In this document: piece by piece, positions 39,999-53,600 of the stretch
Layout: each line of letters starts with the position of its first letter
Position numbering within the stretch: position 1 is the stretch's first letter
Origin: Colletes latitarsis
Lineage: Eukaryota; Arthropoda; Insecta; Hymenoptera; Colletidae
Assembly: GCF_051014445.1 (NCBI RefSeq)
Contig: NC_135141.1
Location: forward strand, 10,726,001 to 10,790,000
Reading direction: 5' to 3'
Length of the DNA: 64,000 bases
Made by a program: the position numbers and the translations under genes
The notes under the pieces: model-generated
Told to the model about the DNA's origin: nothing
Database searches by the model: none
Seen by the model: the letters and a program-made list of their open reading frames with translations, nothing else

Positions 39999-40006
39999 AC
40001 ACATGA
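39605..40006 (+). repeat. Three consecutive 165-bp monomers at the duplication junction
   Basis: Three near-identical 165-bp units stand in a row, and the third is cut at ATGTATGCGACACATGAG. This joins a 165-bp unit to the monomer that starts the second 2263-bp repeat. The other copies of this run (41868, 48000, 54042) have two such units, so the third is a local gain associated with the duplication. Confidence 0.8.
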
Positions 40007-42223
40007 GAAAGTATGAGCAAGATGATTTCAAATACCAGTCCTAACACAAACCTAACCGGTGTTATCCTCTAAAGTATTGATCGAATGCAGGTTTAGTGGA
40101 ATGTTTCAGTATGGTACCGCATTACTATGTCATCCAAACCTGAAGAAACCGACGATCTGGCCAACAAGTATGCGAAAAATGCGAAAGTAGGAGCCAGATG
40201 TGGGCATATACCATACATAACCCAGACCTAACCGGTGTTATCCTCTAAAATATTGATCCAATCCAAGTCTAATTGGCAGTTTCAGTGTGGTACCAAGATT
40301 CTACGTGATCCAAACCGGGAAACTCCAGGATCTGGCCAACAAGTTGCGATAAATGCGAGAGTAAGAGCCAGATGATTGCAAATACCAGACGTAACCCAGA
40401 CCTAACCTGTGTTATCCTCTAAAATATTGATCCAATCCAGGTTTAATTGACTGTTTTAGTGTGGTACCACATTACTACGTGATCCAAACCGGTATAACCC
40501 TAGGATCTGGCCAACAAGTATGCGATAAATGCGAAAGTTTGAGTCAGATGATTGCAAATACTAGACATAACCCAGGCCTAACCTGTGTTATCCTCTAAAC
40601 TATAGATCCAATCCAGGTTTAATTGACTGTTTCAAGTGGTACCACATTACTACGTGATCCAAAACAGAAGGAAATCCAGGATCTGGCCAACAAGTATGCG
40701 ACACATGAGAAAGTATGAGCAAGATGATTTCAAATACCAGTCCTAACACAAACCGAACCGGTGTTACCCTCTAAAGTATTGATCGAATGCAGGTTTAGTG
40801 GAATGTTTCAGTGTGGTACCGCATTACTACGTTTTCCATACCTGTAGAAACACACGATCTGGCCAACAAGTATGCGATAAATGCGAGAGTATGAGCCAGA
40901 TGATTGCAAATACCAGACCTAACACAAACCTAACCGTTGTTATCCTCTAAAATATTGATCGAATCCAAGTTTAATTGACAGTTTCAGTGTGGTACCAAGT
41001 TACTACGTGATCCAAACCGGTAAAACCCTGGAATCTGTCCAACAAGTATGCGATAAATGCGAAAGTTTGAGCCAGATGATTGCAAATACTAGACATAACC
41101 CAGACCTAACCTGTGTTATCCTCTAAAATATTGACCCGATCCAGGTTTAATTGACTGTTTCAGTGTGGTACCACATTACTACGTGATCCAAACCGGTAAA
41201 ACCCTGGAATCTGTCCAACAAGTATGCGATAAATGCGAAAGTTTGAGCCAGATGATTGCAAATACTAGACATAACCCAGGCCTAACCAGTGTTATCCTCT
41301 AAAATATTGATCCAATCCAGGTTTAATTGACTGTTTCAGTGTGGTATCACACTACTACGTGATCCATACCAGAAAAAGCCCAGGATCTGGTCCACAGGTA
41401 TGCGAAAGATGCCAAAGCATGAGCCAGATGATTCCAAATCCCAGACCTAAAACAAACCTAACCGTTGTTATCCTTTAAAATATTGATCGTGGCCAGGTTT
41501 AATTGACTGTTTCAGTGTGGTACGACATTACTACGCAATCCAAACCAGAAGAAAACCCAGGATCTGGCCAACAAGTATGCGATTAATGCGAAAGTATGAG
41601 CCAGATGATTGCAAATACCAGACCTAACACAAACCTAACCGTTGTTATCCTCTAAAATTTTGATCGAATCATAGTTTAATTGACAGTTTCAGTGTGGTAC
41701 CAAGTTACTACGTGATCCAAACCGGGAAACTCCAGGATCTGGCCAACAAGTTGCGATAAATGCGAAAGTATGAGCCAGATGATTGCAAATACCAGACATA
41801 ACCCTGACCTAACCTGTGTTATCCTCTAAAATGTTGATCCAATCCAGGTTAAATTGACTGTTTCAGTGTGGTACCACATTACTACGCGATCCAAACTAGA
41901 AAAAGCCCAGGATCAGACCAACATGTATGCGATAAATGCGAAATTATGAGCCAGATGAGGGCAAATCCCAGACCTAACCGGTGTTATCATCTAGAATATA
42001 GATCGAAACCAGGTTTACTTGACTGTTTCAGTGTGGTACCACATTACTACGCGATCCAAACTAGAAAAAGCCCAGGATCAGACCAACATGTATGCGATAA
42101 ATGCGAAATTATGAGCCAGATGAGGGCAAATCCCAGACCTAACCGGTGTTATCATCTAGAATATACATCGAAACCAGGTTTAATTGACTGTTTCAGTGTG
42201 GTACCACATTACTACCTGATCCA
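39999..42223 (+). repeat. 2263-bp tandem duplication, unit 2
   Basis: Repeats unit 1 almost base for base (for example GAAATCCAGG for GAAACCCAGG near 40675). It is itself the left part of a longer block, 39999-42610, that recurs at 46131-48742 with offset 6132. Confidence 0.85.
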
Positions 42224-42359
42224 AACCGGTAAAACCCTAGGATCTGGCCAACAAGTATGCGATGAATGTGAAAGTATGAGCCAGATGATTGCAAATACCA
42301 GGCATAACCCAGAACTAACCTTTGTTATCCTCTCAAATATTGATCCAATCCAGGTTTAA
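41868..42359 (+). repeat. 165-bp monomer run with the longest open frame
   Basis: 163 codons stay open. GTGGTACC at 41868 and 42033 are exactly 165 bp apart. The frame extends past its usual end because CTCTAAAATATT is CTCTCAAATATT here (near 42332), removing a stop; the same change is in the 48000-48491 copy. The conceptual product has no recognisable domain beyond its own 55-residue periodicity. Not called as a gene. Confidence 0.75.
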
Positions 42360-42630
42360 TTGACTGTTTCAGTGTGGTACCACATTACTACGTGATCCAA
42401 GCCAGAAAGAGCTCAGGATCTGGCCCACAAGTATGCGAAGGATGCGAAATTATGTGCCTGAAGAGGGCAAATCCCCGACATAAACCTGACCTTACCGGTG
42501 TTATCCTCTAAAATATACGCCGGAACCAGGTTTAATTGACTGTTTCAGTGTGGTACGACATTACTACGTGATCCAAACTAGAAAAAGCGCAGGATCTGAC
42601 CAACAAGTATACGCAGAATGCGGAAGTATG

Positions 42631-44127
42631 AGCCAGATATGGGCAAATCCCAGACATAACCCAGACCTAACCGTTGTTATCCTCTAAAATATAGATCGAA
42701 TTCAGGTTTAGTGGAATGTTTCAGTGTGGTACCACGTTTCTACCTGATCAAAACCAGAAAAAACCCAGGATCTGGCCAACACGTATGCGAAAGATGCGAC
42801 AGTATGAGCCAGATGAGGGCAAATCCCAGACATAACCCTGACATAACCGGTGTTATCCTCTAAAATATAGATCGAATCCAGGTTTAGTGGAATGTTTCAG
42901 TGTGGTACCACGTTTCTACGTGATCAAAACCAGAAAAAACCCGGGATCTGGCTAACAAGTTTGCGAATGATGCGATAGTATGAGCCTGATGAGGGCAAAT
43001 CCCAGACATAACCCAGACCTAACCTGTGTTATCCTCTAAAATATCGATCGAATTCAGGTTTTGTGGAATGTTTCGGTGTGGTACCACGTTTCTACGTGAT
43101 CAAAACCAGAAAAAACCCACGATCTGTCCAACAAGTATGCGATAAATGCGAAAGTATGAGCCAGATGATTGCAAATGCCAGACATAACCCAGACCTAACC
43201 GGTGTTATCCTCTAAAATATAGATCGAAACCAGGTTTAATTGACTGTTTCAGTGTGGTACCACGTTACTACTTGATCCAAACCAGTAAAACCCCAGGATC
43301 TGGCCAACAGGTATGCGACGGGTGCGATAGTATGAGCCAGATAAGGGGAAATTGCAGACATAACCATGACCTAACCGGTGTTATCATCTAGAATATAGAT
43401 CGAAACCAGGCTTAATTGACTGTTTCAGTGTGGTACCACATTACTACGTGATCCAAACCAGAAAAAGTCCAGGATCTGCTCAACAGGCATGCGAAAGATG
43501 CCAAAGTATGAGCCAGATGATTGCAAATCCCAGACCTAAATCAAACCTAAGCGGTGATATCCTTTAAAATATTGATCGAGGCCAGGTTTAATTGACTGTT
43601 TCACTGTGGTACCACGTTACTACGTGACCCAAACCAGAAAAAAACCCAGGATCTGTCCAACAAGTATATGAAATTGCGAAAGTATGCGCCAGATGTGGGC
43701 AAATCCCAGATATAACCCATACCTAACCGGTGATATCCTTTAAAATATTGATTCAATCCGGGTTTAATTGACTGTTTCAGTGTGGTACCACATATACTAC
43801 GTTATCCAAACCCGAAGAAACCCACGATCTGGCCAGCAAGTATGCGAAAAATGCGAACGTATGTGCCAGATGAGGGCAAATCGCCTATTTAAACGAGACC
43901 CAACCGGTGTTATCCTTTAAACTATTGATCGAGGGCTGGTTTAATTCACTGTTTCAGTGTGATACCACATTACTACGTGATCCAAGGCAGAAAGTGCCCA
44001 GGATCTGGCGGACAACTATGCGAAGAATGCGAAATTATGAGCCAGATGAGGGCTAATCCCGGACATAACCAAGACCTAACCGGTGTTATCATCTAGAATA
44101 TAGCTCGAAACCTGGATTAATTGACTG
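42631..44127 (+). repeat. Block G, copy 1 (pair at 48939-50435)
   Basis: Offset 6308, that is, the 6132 offset of the preceding block plus exactly one 176-bp monomer. Ends near 44127, where this copy reads GTGTGCTACCACAG and the partner GTGTGGCACCACATTGC. Confidence 0.8.
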
Positions 44128-44737
44128 TTTCAGTGTGCTACCACAGTACTACGTGATCCAAACCAGAAAACCCCAGGATCTGGCCAACGGGTATACTAAT
44201 GATGCGAAAGTATGAGCCAGATGATTGCAACTACCAGACCTAACACAAACCTAACCGGTGTTATCCTCTAAAGTATTGATCGAACGCAGGTTTAATTGAC
44301 TGCTTCAGTGTGGTACCGCATTACTACGTTATCCAAACCCGAAGAAACCCACGATCTGGCCAACAAGTACGCGAAAAATGCGAAAGTATGAGCCAGATGA
44401 GGGCTAATCCCGGACATAACCAAGACCTAACCGGTGTTATCATCTAGAATATAGCTCGAAACCTGGATTAATTGACTGTTTCAGTGTGGTACCACAGTAC
44501 TACGTGATCAAAACCAGAAAAAACCCAGGATCTGGCCAACAAGTATGCGATTAATGCGAAAGTATGAGCCAGATACTTGCAAATACCAGACCTAACACAA
44601 ACCTATCCGTTGTTATCCTCTAAAATATTGTTCGAATCCAGGTTGAATTGACTGTTTCAGTGTGGTACCACATTACTCCGTGATCCAAACCAGAAAACCC
44701 CAGGATCTGGCCAACAGGTATGCGAAAGATGCGAAAG
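43694..44737 (+). repeat. 1.04-kb block shared with 54812-55855
   Basis: Offset 11118 at both ends (AAAATATTGATTC 43742/54860; AGATACTTGC 44571/55689). It overlaps the end of block G and the start of block F copy 2, so this short interval is a crossing point of three duplications. It contains the GGCTAATCCCGGACATAACC marker twice (near 44050 and 44401). Confidence 0.78.
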
Positions 44738-47700
44738 TATAAGCCATTTGAGGGCAAATCGCAGACGTAACCTGGCCCTAACCGGTGTTATCCTCTAAAA
44801 TATACATCGAAATCAGGTTTCATTGACTGTCTCAGTGTGGTACCACATTACTACGTGATCCAAACCAGAAAAAAACCCAGGATCTGTCCAAGAAGTATAT
44901 GAAATTGCGAAAGTATGCGCCAGATGTGGGCAAACCCCAGATATAACCCAGACCTAACCGGCGATATCCTTTAAAATATTGATTCAATCCAGGTTTAATT
45001 GACTGTTTCAGTGTGGTACCACATATACTACGTGATCCAAACCAGAAAACCCCAGTATCTGGCCCTCAGGTATGCGAAACATGCGAAAGTATGAGCCAGA
45101 AGATTGCAAATACCAGACCTAACACAAACCTACCCGTTGTTATCCTCTAAAGTATTGATCGAATGCAGGTTTAATTGACTGCTTCAGTGTGGTACCGCAT
45201 TACTACGTTATCCAAACCCGAAGAAACCCACGATCTGGCCAACAAGGAAGCGAAAAATCCGATAGTATGAGCCAGATGAGGGCAAATCCCAGACATAACC
45301 ATGACCAAACCGGTGTTATCCTCTAAAATATTGTTCGAATCCAGGTTGGATTGACTGTTTCAGTGTGGTACCACATTACTACGTGATCCAAACCAGAAAC
45401 CCCCAGGATCTGGCCAACAGGTATGCGAAAGATGCGAAAGTATGAGCCAGATGAGGGCAAATCCTAGACATAACATTACCAAACCGGTGTTATCATCTAA
45501 AATATAGATCGAATCCAGGTTTAGTGGAATGTTTCAGTGTGGCACCCCGTTTCTACGTGATCAAAACCAGACAAAACCCAGGATCTGGCTAACAAGTTTG
45601 CGATAAATGCGAAAGTATGAGCCAGATGATTGCAAATACCAGACAAAACCCAGACCTGACCTGTGTTATCCTCTAAAATATTGATCCAATCCAGGTTTAA
45701 TTGACTGTTTCAGTGTGGTACCACATTACTACGCGATCCAAACCAGAAGAAAACCCAGTATCTGGCCAACAAGTATGCGATTAATGCGAAAGTATGAGCC
45801 AGATGATTGCAAATACCAGACCTAACACAAACCTAACCGTTGTTATCCTCTAAAATTTTGATCGAATCATAGTTTAATTGACAGTTTCAGTGTGGTACCA
45901 AGTTACTACGTGATCCAAACCGGGAAACTCCAGGATCTGGCCAACAAGTTGCGATAAATGCGAAAGTATGAGCCAGATGATTGCAAATACCAGACATAAC
46001 CCTGACCTAACCTGTGTTATCCTCTAAAATGTTGATCCAATCCAGGTTTAATTGACTGTTTCAGTGTGGTACCACATTACTACGTGATCCAAAACAGAAG
46101 GAATCCCAGGATCTGGCCAACAAGTATGCGACACATGAGAAAGTATGAGCAAGATGATTTCAAATACCAGTCCTAACACAAACCTAACCGGTGTTATCCT
46201 CTAAAGTATTGATCGAATGCAGGTTTAGTGGAATGTTTCAGTATGGTACCGCATTACTATGTCATCCAAACCTGAAGAAACCGACGATCTGGCCAACAAG
46301 TATGCGAAAAATGCGAAAGTAGGAGCCAGATGTGGGCATATACCATACATAACCCAGACCTAACCGGTGTTATCCTCTAAAATATTGATCCAATCCAAGT
46401 CTAATTGGCAGTTTCAGTGTGGTACCAAGATTCTACGTGATCCAAACCGGGAAACTCCAGGATCTGGCCAACAAGTTGCGATAAATGCGAGAGTATGAGC
46501 CAGATGATTGCAAATACCAGACGTAACCCAGACCTAACCTGTGTTATCCTCTAAAATATTGATCCAATCCAGGTTTAATTGACTGTTTTAGTGTGGTACC
46601 ACATTACTACGTGATCCAAACCGGTATAACCCTAGGATCTGGCCAACAAGTATGCGATAAATGCGAAAGTTTGAGTCAGATGATTGCAAATACTAGACAT
46701 AACCCAGGCCTAACCTGTGTTATCCTCTAAACTATAGATCCAATCCAGGTTTAATTGACTGTTTCAAGTGGTACCACATTACTACGTGATCCAAAACAGA
46801 AGGAAACCCAGGATCTGGCCAACAAGTATGCGACACATGAGAAAGTATGAGCAAGATGATTTCAAATACCAGTCCTAACACAAACCGAACCGGTGTTACC
46901 CTCTAAAGTATTGATCGAATGCAGGTTTAGTGGAATGTTTCAGTGTGGTACCGCATTACTACGTTTTCCATACCTGAAGAAACACACGATCTGGCCAACA
47001 AGTATGCGATAAATGCGAGAGTATGAGCCAGATGATTGCAAATACCAGACCTAACACAAACCTAACCGTTGTTATCCTCTAAAATATTGATCGAATCCAA
47101 GTTTAATTGACAGTTTCAGTGTGGTACCAAGTTACTACGTGATCCAAACCGGTAAAACCCTGGAATCTGTCCAACAAGTATGCGATAAATGCGAAAGTTT
47201 GAGCCAGATGATTGCAAATACTAGACATAACCCAGACCTAACCTGTGTTATCCTCTAAAATATTGACCCGATCCAGGTTTAATTGACTGTTTCAGTGTGG
47301 TACCACATTACTACGTGATCCAAACCGGTAAAACCCTGGAATCTGTCCAACAAGTATGCGATAAATGCGAAAGTTTGAGCCAGATGATTGCAAATACTAG
47401 ACATAACCCAGGCCTAACCAGTGTTATCCTCTAAAATATTGATCCAATCCAGGTTTAATTGACTGTTTCAGTGTGGTATCACACTACTACGTGATCCATA
47501 CCAGAAAAAGCCCAGGATCTGGTCCACAGGTATGCGAAAGATGCCAAAGCATGAGCCAGATGATTCCAAATCCCAGACCTAAAACAAACCTAACCGTTGT
47601 TATCCTTTAAAATATTGATCGTGGCCAGGTTTAATTGACTGTTTCAGTGTGGTACGACATTACTACGCAATCCAAACCAGAAGAAAACCCAGGATCTGGC

Positions 47701-48310
47701 CAACAAGTATGCGATTAATGCGAAAGTATGAGCCAGATGATTGCAAATACCAGACCTAACACAAACCTAACCGTTGTTATCCTCTAAAATTTTGATCGAA
47801 TCATAGTTTAATTGACAGTTTCAGTGTGGTACCAAGTTACTACGTGATCCAAACCGGGAAACTCCAGGATCTGGCCAACAAGTTGCGATAAATGCGAAAG
47901 TATGAGCCAGATGATTGCAAATACCAGACATAACCCTGACCTAACCTGTGTTATCCTCTAAAATGTTGATCCAATCCAGGTTAAATTGACTGTTTCAGTG
48001 TGGTACCACATTACTACGCGATCCAAACTAGAAAAAGCCCCGGATCAGACCAACATGTATGCGATAAATGCGAAATTATGAGCCAGATGAGGGCAAATCC
48101 CAGACCTAACCGGTGTTATCATCTAGAATATAGATCGAAACCAGGTTTACTTGACTGTTTCAGTGTGGTACCACATTACTACGCGATCCAAACTAGAAAA
48201 AGCCCAGGATCAGACCAACATGTATGCGATAAATGCGAAATTATGAGCCAGATGAGGGCAAATCCCAGACCTAACCGGTGTTATCATCTAGAATATACAT
48301 CGAAACCAGG
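44485..48310 (+). repeat. Block F, copy 2
   Basis: Partner of 36090-39915 at constant +8395. Its right end runs into the 165-bp unit at 48000-48491, which follows the 41868 copy rather than the 39605 copy (TTTAATTGACTG instead of TTTACTTGACTG near 48312). This places the switch of template at about 48310. Confidence 0.85.
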
Positions 48311-48491
48311 TTTAATTGACTGTTTCAGTGTGGTACCACATTACTACCTGATCCAAACCGGTAAAACCCTAGGATCTGGCCAACAAGTATGCGATGAATG
48401 TGAAAGTATGAGCCAGATGATTGCAAATACCAGGCATAACCCAGAACTAACCTTTGTTATCCTCTCAAATATTGATCCAATCCAGGTTTAA
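48000..48491 (+). repeat. 165-bp monomer run (copy)
   Basis: Same layout as 41868-42359 at offset 6132, including the CTCTCAAATATT change that removes a stop. One substitution (CCCCGGATCAG for CCCAGGATCAG near 48040) distinguishes it. Confidence 0.75.
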
Positions 48492-48742
48492 TTGACTGTT
48501 TCAGTGTGGTACCACATTACTACGTGATCCAAGCCAGAAAGAGCTCAGGATCTGGCCCACAAGTATGCGAAGGATGCGAAATTATGTGCCTGAAGAGGGC
48601 AAATCCCCGACATAAACCTGACCTTACCGGTGTTATCCTCTAAAATATACGCCGGAACCAGGTTTAATTGACTGTTTCAGTGTGGTACGACATTACTACG
48701 TGATCCAAACTAGAAAAAGCGCAGGATCTGACCAACAAGTAT

Positions 48743-48938
48743 ATGAAATTCCGAAAGTATGCGCCAGATGTGGGCAAATTCCAGATATAACCCAGACCTA
48801 ACCGTCGTTATCCCTTAAAATATTGATTCAATCCAGGTTTAATTGACTGTTTCAGTGTGGTACCACATTACTACGTGATCCAAACCAGAAGAAAACCCAG
48901 GATATGGCCAACAGGTATGCGAATGATGCGAAAGTATG
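48743..48938 (+). repeat. Single-monomer insertion between blocks
   Basis: 42611-42630 (20 bp) is replaced here by 196 bp, a net gain of 176 bp. The inserted monomer, with TATATGAAATTCCG and CCAGGATATGGCC, matches the type at 29361-29540 and 50767-50950. A whole foreign-register monomer was therefore moved into an otherwise faithful copy. Confidence 0.78.
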
Positions 48939-50435
48939 AGCCAGATATGGGCAAATCCCAGACATAACCCAGACCTAACCGTTGTTATCCTCTAAAATAT
49001 AGATCGAATTCAGGTTTAGTGGAATGTTTCAGTGTGGTACCACGTTTCTACCTGATCAAAACCAGAAAAAACCCAGGATCTGGCCAACACGTATGCGAAA
49101 GATGCGACAGTATGAGCCAGATGAGGGCAAATCCCAGACATAACCCTGACATAACCGGTGTTATCCTCTAAAATATAGATCGAATCCAGGTTTAGTGGAA
49201 TGTTTCAGTGTGGTACCACGTTTCTACGTGATCAAAACCAGAAAAAACCCGGGATCTGGCTAACAAGTTTGCGAATGATGCGATAGTATGAGCCTGATGA
49301 GGGCAAATCCCAGACAGAACCCAGACCTAACCTGTGTTATCCTCTATAATATCGATCGAATTCAGGTTTTGTGGAATGTTTCGGTGTGGTACCACGTTTC
49401 TACGTGATCAAAACCAGAAAAAACCCACGATCTGTCCAACAAGTATGCGATAAATGCGAAAGTATGAGCCAGATGATTGCAAATGCCAGACATAACCCAG
49501 ACCTAACCGGTGTTATCCTCTAAAATATAGATCGAAACCAGGTTTAATTGACTGTTTCAGTGTGGTACCACGTTACTACTTGATCCAAACCAGTAAAACC
49601 CCAGGATCTGGCCAACAGGTATGCGACGGGTGCGATAGTATGAGCCAGATAAGGGGAAATTGCAGACATAACCATGACCTAACCGGTGTTATCATCTAGA
49701 ATATAGATCGAAACCAGGCTTAATTGACTGTTTCAGTGTGGTACCACATTACTACGTGATCCAAACCAGAAAAAGTCCAGGATCTGCTCAACAGGCATGC
49801 GAAAGATGCCAAAGTATGAGCCAGATGATTGCAAATCCCAGACCTAAATCAAACCTAAGCGGTGATATCCTTTAAAATATTGATCGAGGCCAGGTTTAAT
49901 TGACTGTTTCACTGTGGTACCACGTTACTACGTGACCCAAACCAGAAAAAAACCCAGGATCTGTCCAACAAGTATATGAAATTGCGAAAGTATGCGCCAG
50001 ATGTGGGCAAATCCCAGATATAACCCATACCTAACCGGTGATATCCTTTAAAATATTGATTCAATCCGGGTTTAATTGACTGTTTCAGTGTGGTACCACA
50101 TATACTACGTTATCCAAACCCGAAGAAACCCACGATCTGGCCAGCAAGTATGCGAAAAATGCGAACGTATGTGCCAGATGAGGGCAAATCGCCTATTTAA
50201 ACGAGACCCAACCGGTGTTATCCTTTAAACTATTGATCGAGGGCTGGTTTAATTCACTGTTTCAGTGTGATACCACATTACTACGTGATCCAAGGCAGAA
50301 AGTGCCCAGGATCTGGCGGACAACTATGCGAAGAATGCGAAATTATGAGCCAGATGAGGGCTAATCCCGGACATAACCAAGACCTAACCGGTGTTATCAT
50401 CTAGAATATAGCTCGAAACCTGGATTAATTGACTG
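48939..50435 (+). repeat. Block G, copy 2
   Basis: Follows 42631-44127 at offset 6308 with few substitutions (for example CTCTATAATATCG for CTCTAAAATATCG near 49342). It abuts the left edge of block C copy 2 directly at about 50430. Confidence 0.8.
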
Positions 50436-50629
50436 TTTCAGTGTGGCACCACATTGCTACGTTATCCAAACCCGAAGAAACCCACGATCTGGCCAACAAG
50501 TAAGCGAAAAATGCGAAAGTATGAGCCAGATGAGGGCAAATCCCAGACATAAACCAGACAAAACTGGTGTTATCCTCTAAAATATAGATCGAAACCAGGT
50601 TTAATAGACTATACCAGGGTTATCCAAAC

Positions 50630-50645
50630 CAGAAGAAATAACCCA
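50630..50645 (+). other. 70-bp non-modular deletion junction
   Basis: Here CCAGAAGAAA runs straight into TAACCCAGACC. Copy 1 has about 70 bp more between these points (around 29160-29230), including CAGGATCTGGTCAACA, the ATGCGAAAG pair and GATGAGGG-type start. The loss is less than half a monomer, so it breaks the 176-bp phase. Confidence 0.8.
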
Positions 50646-53600
50646 GACCTAACCGGTGTTATCCTCTAAAATATTGATCCAATCCAGGTTTAATTGACTG
50701 TTTCAGTGTGGTACCACATTACTACGTGATCCAAAACAGAAGGAAACCCAGGATCTGGCCAACAAGTATATGAAATTCCGAAAGTATGCGCCAGATGTGG
50801 GCAAATTCCAGATATAACCCAGACCTAACCGTCGTTATCCCTTAAAATATTGATTCAATCCAGGTTTAATTGACTGTTTCAGTGTGGTACCACATTACTA
50901 CGTGATCCAAACCAGAAGAAAACCCAGGATATGGCCAACAGGTATGCGAATGATGCGAAAGTATGAGCCAGTTGAGGGCAAATCCCAGACATAACCCAGA
51001 CCTAACCGGTGTTATCCTCTAAAGTATTGATCGAATGCAGGTTTAATTGACTGCTTCAGTGTGGTACCGCATTACTACGTTATCCAAACCCGAAGAAACC
51101 CACGATCTGGCCAACAAGTAAGCGAAAAATCCGATAGTATGAGCCAGATGAGGGCAAATCCCAGACATAACCATGACCAAACCGGTGTTATCCTCTAAAA
51201 TATTGTTCGAATGCAGGTTGGATTGACTGTTTCAGTGTGGTACCACATTACTACGTGATCCAAACCAGAAAACCCCAGGATCTGGCCAACAGGTATGCGA
51301 AAGATGCGAAAGTATGAGCCAGATGAGGGCAAATCCTAGACATAACATTACCAAACCGGTGTTATCATCTAAAATATAGATCGAATCCAGGTTTAGTGGA
51401 ATGTTTCAGTGTGGCACCCCGTTTCTACGTGATCAAAACCAGACAAAACCCAGGATCTGGCTAACAAGTTTGCGATAAATGGGAAAGTATGAGCCAGATG
51501 TGGGCAAATCCCAGACATAACCCTGACCTAACCGGTGTTATCCTCTAAAATATACATCGAAACTAGGTTTAATTGACTGTTACTGTGTGGTACCGCATTA
51601 CTACGTTATCCAAACCTGATGAAACCCACGATCTGGCCAACAAGTATGGGAAAAATGCGAAATTATGAGCCAGATGATGGCAAATCCCAGACATAACCAA
51701 GACCTAACCGGTGTTATCCTCTAAAATATTTATCCAATCCAGGTTTAATTGACTGTTTCAGTGTGGTGCCACATTACTACGTGATCCAAACTAGAAAAAG
51801 CTCAGGATCTGCTCAACAGGCATGCGAAAGTTGCCAAAGTATGAGCCAGATGATAGCAAATCCCAGACCTAAAACAAACCTAACCGGTGATATCCTTTAA
51901 AATATTGATCGAGGCCAGGTTTAATTGACTGTTTCAGTGTGGTACCACGTTACTACTTTATCAAAACCAGTAAAACCCTAGGATCTGGCCAACAAGTATG
52001 CGATAAATGCGAAAGTATGAGCCTGATGATTGCAAATACCAGACAAAACCCAGACCTGACCTGTGTTATCCTCTAAAATATTGATCCAATCCAGGTTTAA
52101 TTGACTGTTTCAGTGTGGTACCTCATTACTACGCGATCCAAACCAGAAGAAAACCCAGTATCTGTCCAACAAGTATGCGATTAATGCGAAAGTATGAGCC
52201 AGATGATTGCAAATACCAGACCTAACACAAACCTAACCGTTGTTATCCTCTAAAATATAGATCGAAACCTGTTTCAATTTTCAGTTTCAGTGTCGTACAA
52301 CATTAATACTTTATCCAAACCAGAAGAAAACCCAGGATCTGGCCAAGAAGCTTGAGAAAAAGGCGAACGTATGAGCCAGATGATGGCAAATCGCAGACGC
52401 AACACAAACCTAACCGGTGTTATCCTTTAAAATATTGATAGAGGCCAGGTTTAATTGATTGTTTCAGTGTGGTACCACGTTGCTACGTGATCCAAACTAG
52501 AGAAAAACCCAGGATCTGTCCAACAAGTATGCGATTAATGCGAAAGTATGAGCCAGATGATTGCAAATACCAGACCTAACACAAACCTATCCGTTGTTAT
52601 CCTCTAAAATTTTGTTCGAATCCAGGTTTAATTGATTGTTTCAGTGTGGTACCACATTACTACGTGACCCCAACAAGAAAAAGCCCAGGATCTGACCAAC
52701 AAATATGCGATAAATGCGAAATTATGAGCCAGATGAGGGCAAATCCCAGACATAACCAAGACCTCCTAACCGGTGTTATCCTCCAAAGTATTGATCGAAT
52801 GCAGGTTTAATTGACTGCCTCAGTGTGGTACCGCATTACTACGTTATCCATACCTGTAGAAACCCACGATCTGGCCAACAAGTATGCGAATAATGCGAAA
52901 GTATGAGCCACATGATTGCAAATGCCAGACATAACCCAGACCTAACCGGTGTTATCCTCTAAAATATTGATCCAATCCAAGCTTAATTGACAGTTTCTGT
53001 GTGGTACCAAATTACTACGTGATCCAAACCAGAAAACCCCACGATCTGGCCAACAAGTATGCGATAAATGCGAAAGAATGAGCCAGATGATTGCGAATAC
53101 CAGACATAACCCAGACCTAACCTGTGTTATCCTCTAAAATATAGATCGAAACCAGGTTAATTGACTGTTTCAGAGTGGCACCACATTACTACGTGATACA
53201 AACCGGTAAACCCCAGGATCTGGCCAACAAGTATGCGAAAGATGCGATAGTATGAGCCAGATCAGGGCAAATCCCAGACATAACCCTGACATAACCGGTG
53301 TTATCCTCTAAAATATAGATCGAAACCAGGTTTAATTGACTGTTTCAGTGTGGTACCACGGTACTACTTGATCCAAACCAGTAACACCCTAGGATCTGGC
53401 CAACAAGTATGCGATAAATGCGAAACTATGAGACAGATGAGGGCAAATCCCAGACATAACCCTGACCTAACCGGTGGTATCCTTTAGAATAAAGATCGAA
53501 CCCAGGTTTAATTGATTCTTTCAGTGTGGTACCACATTACTACGTGATCCAAACCAGAAAACCCCAGAATCTGGCCAACAGGAATGCGAAAGATGCGAAA

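Noticed and set aside
41868..42359. Family of 100- to 163-codon plus-strand frames sharing a 55-residue repeat, as a possible cysteine-containing repeat protein family
   Set aside because: Explained by the 165-bp monomer being divisible by three. A sister copy near 25849 is frameshifted, frames end wherever a 176-bp monomer follows, and starts are GTG within the palindrome.
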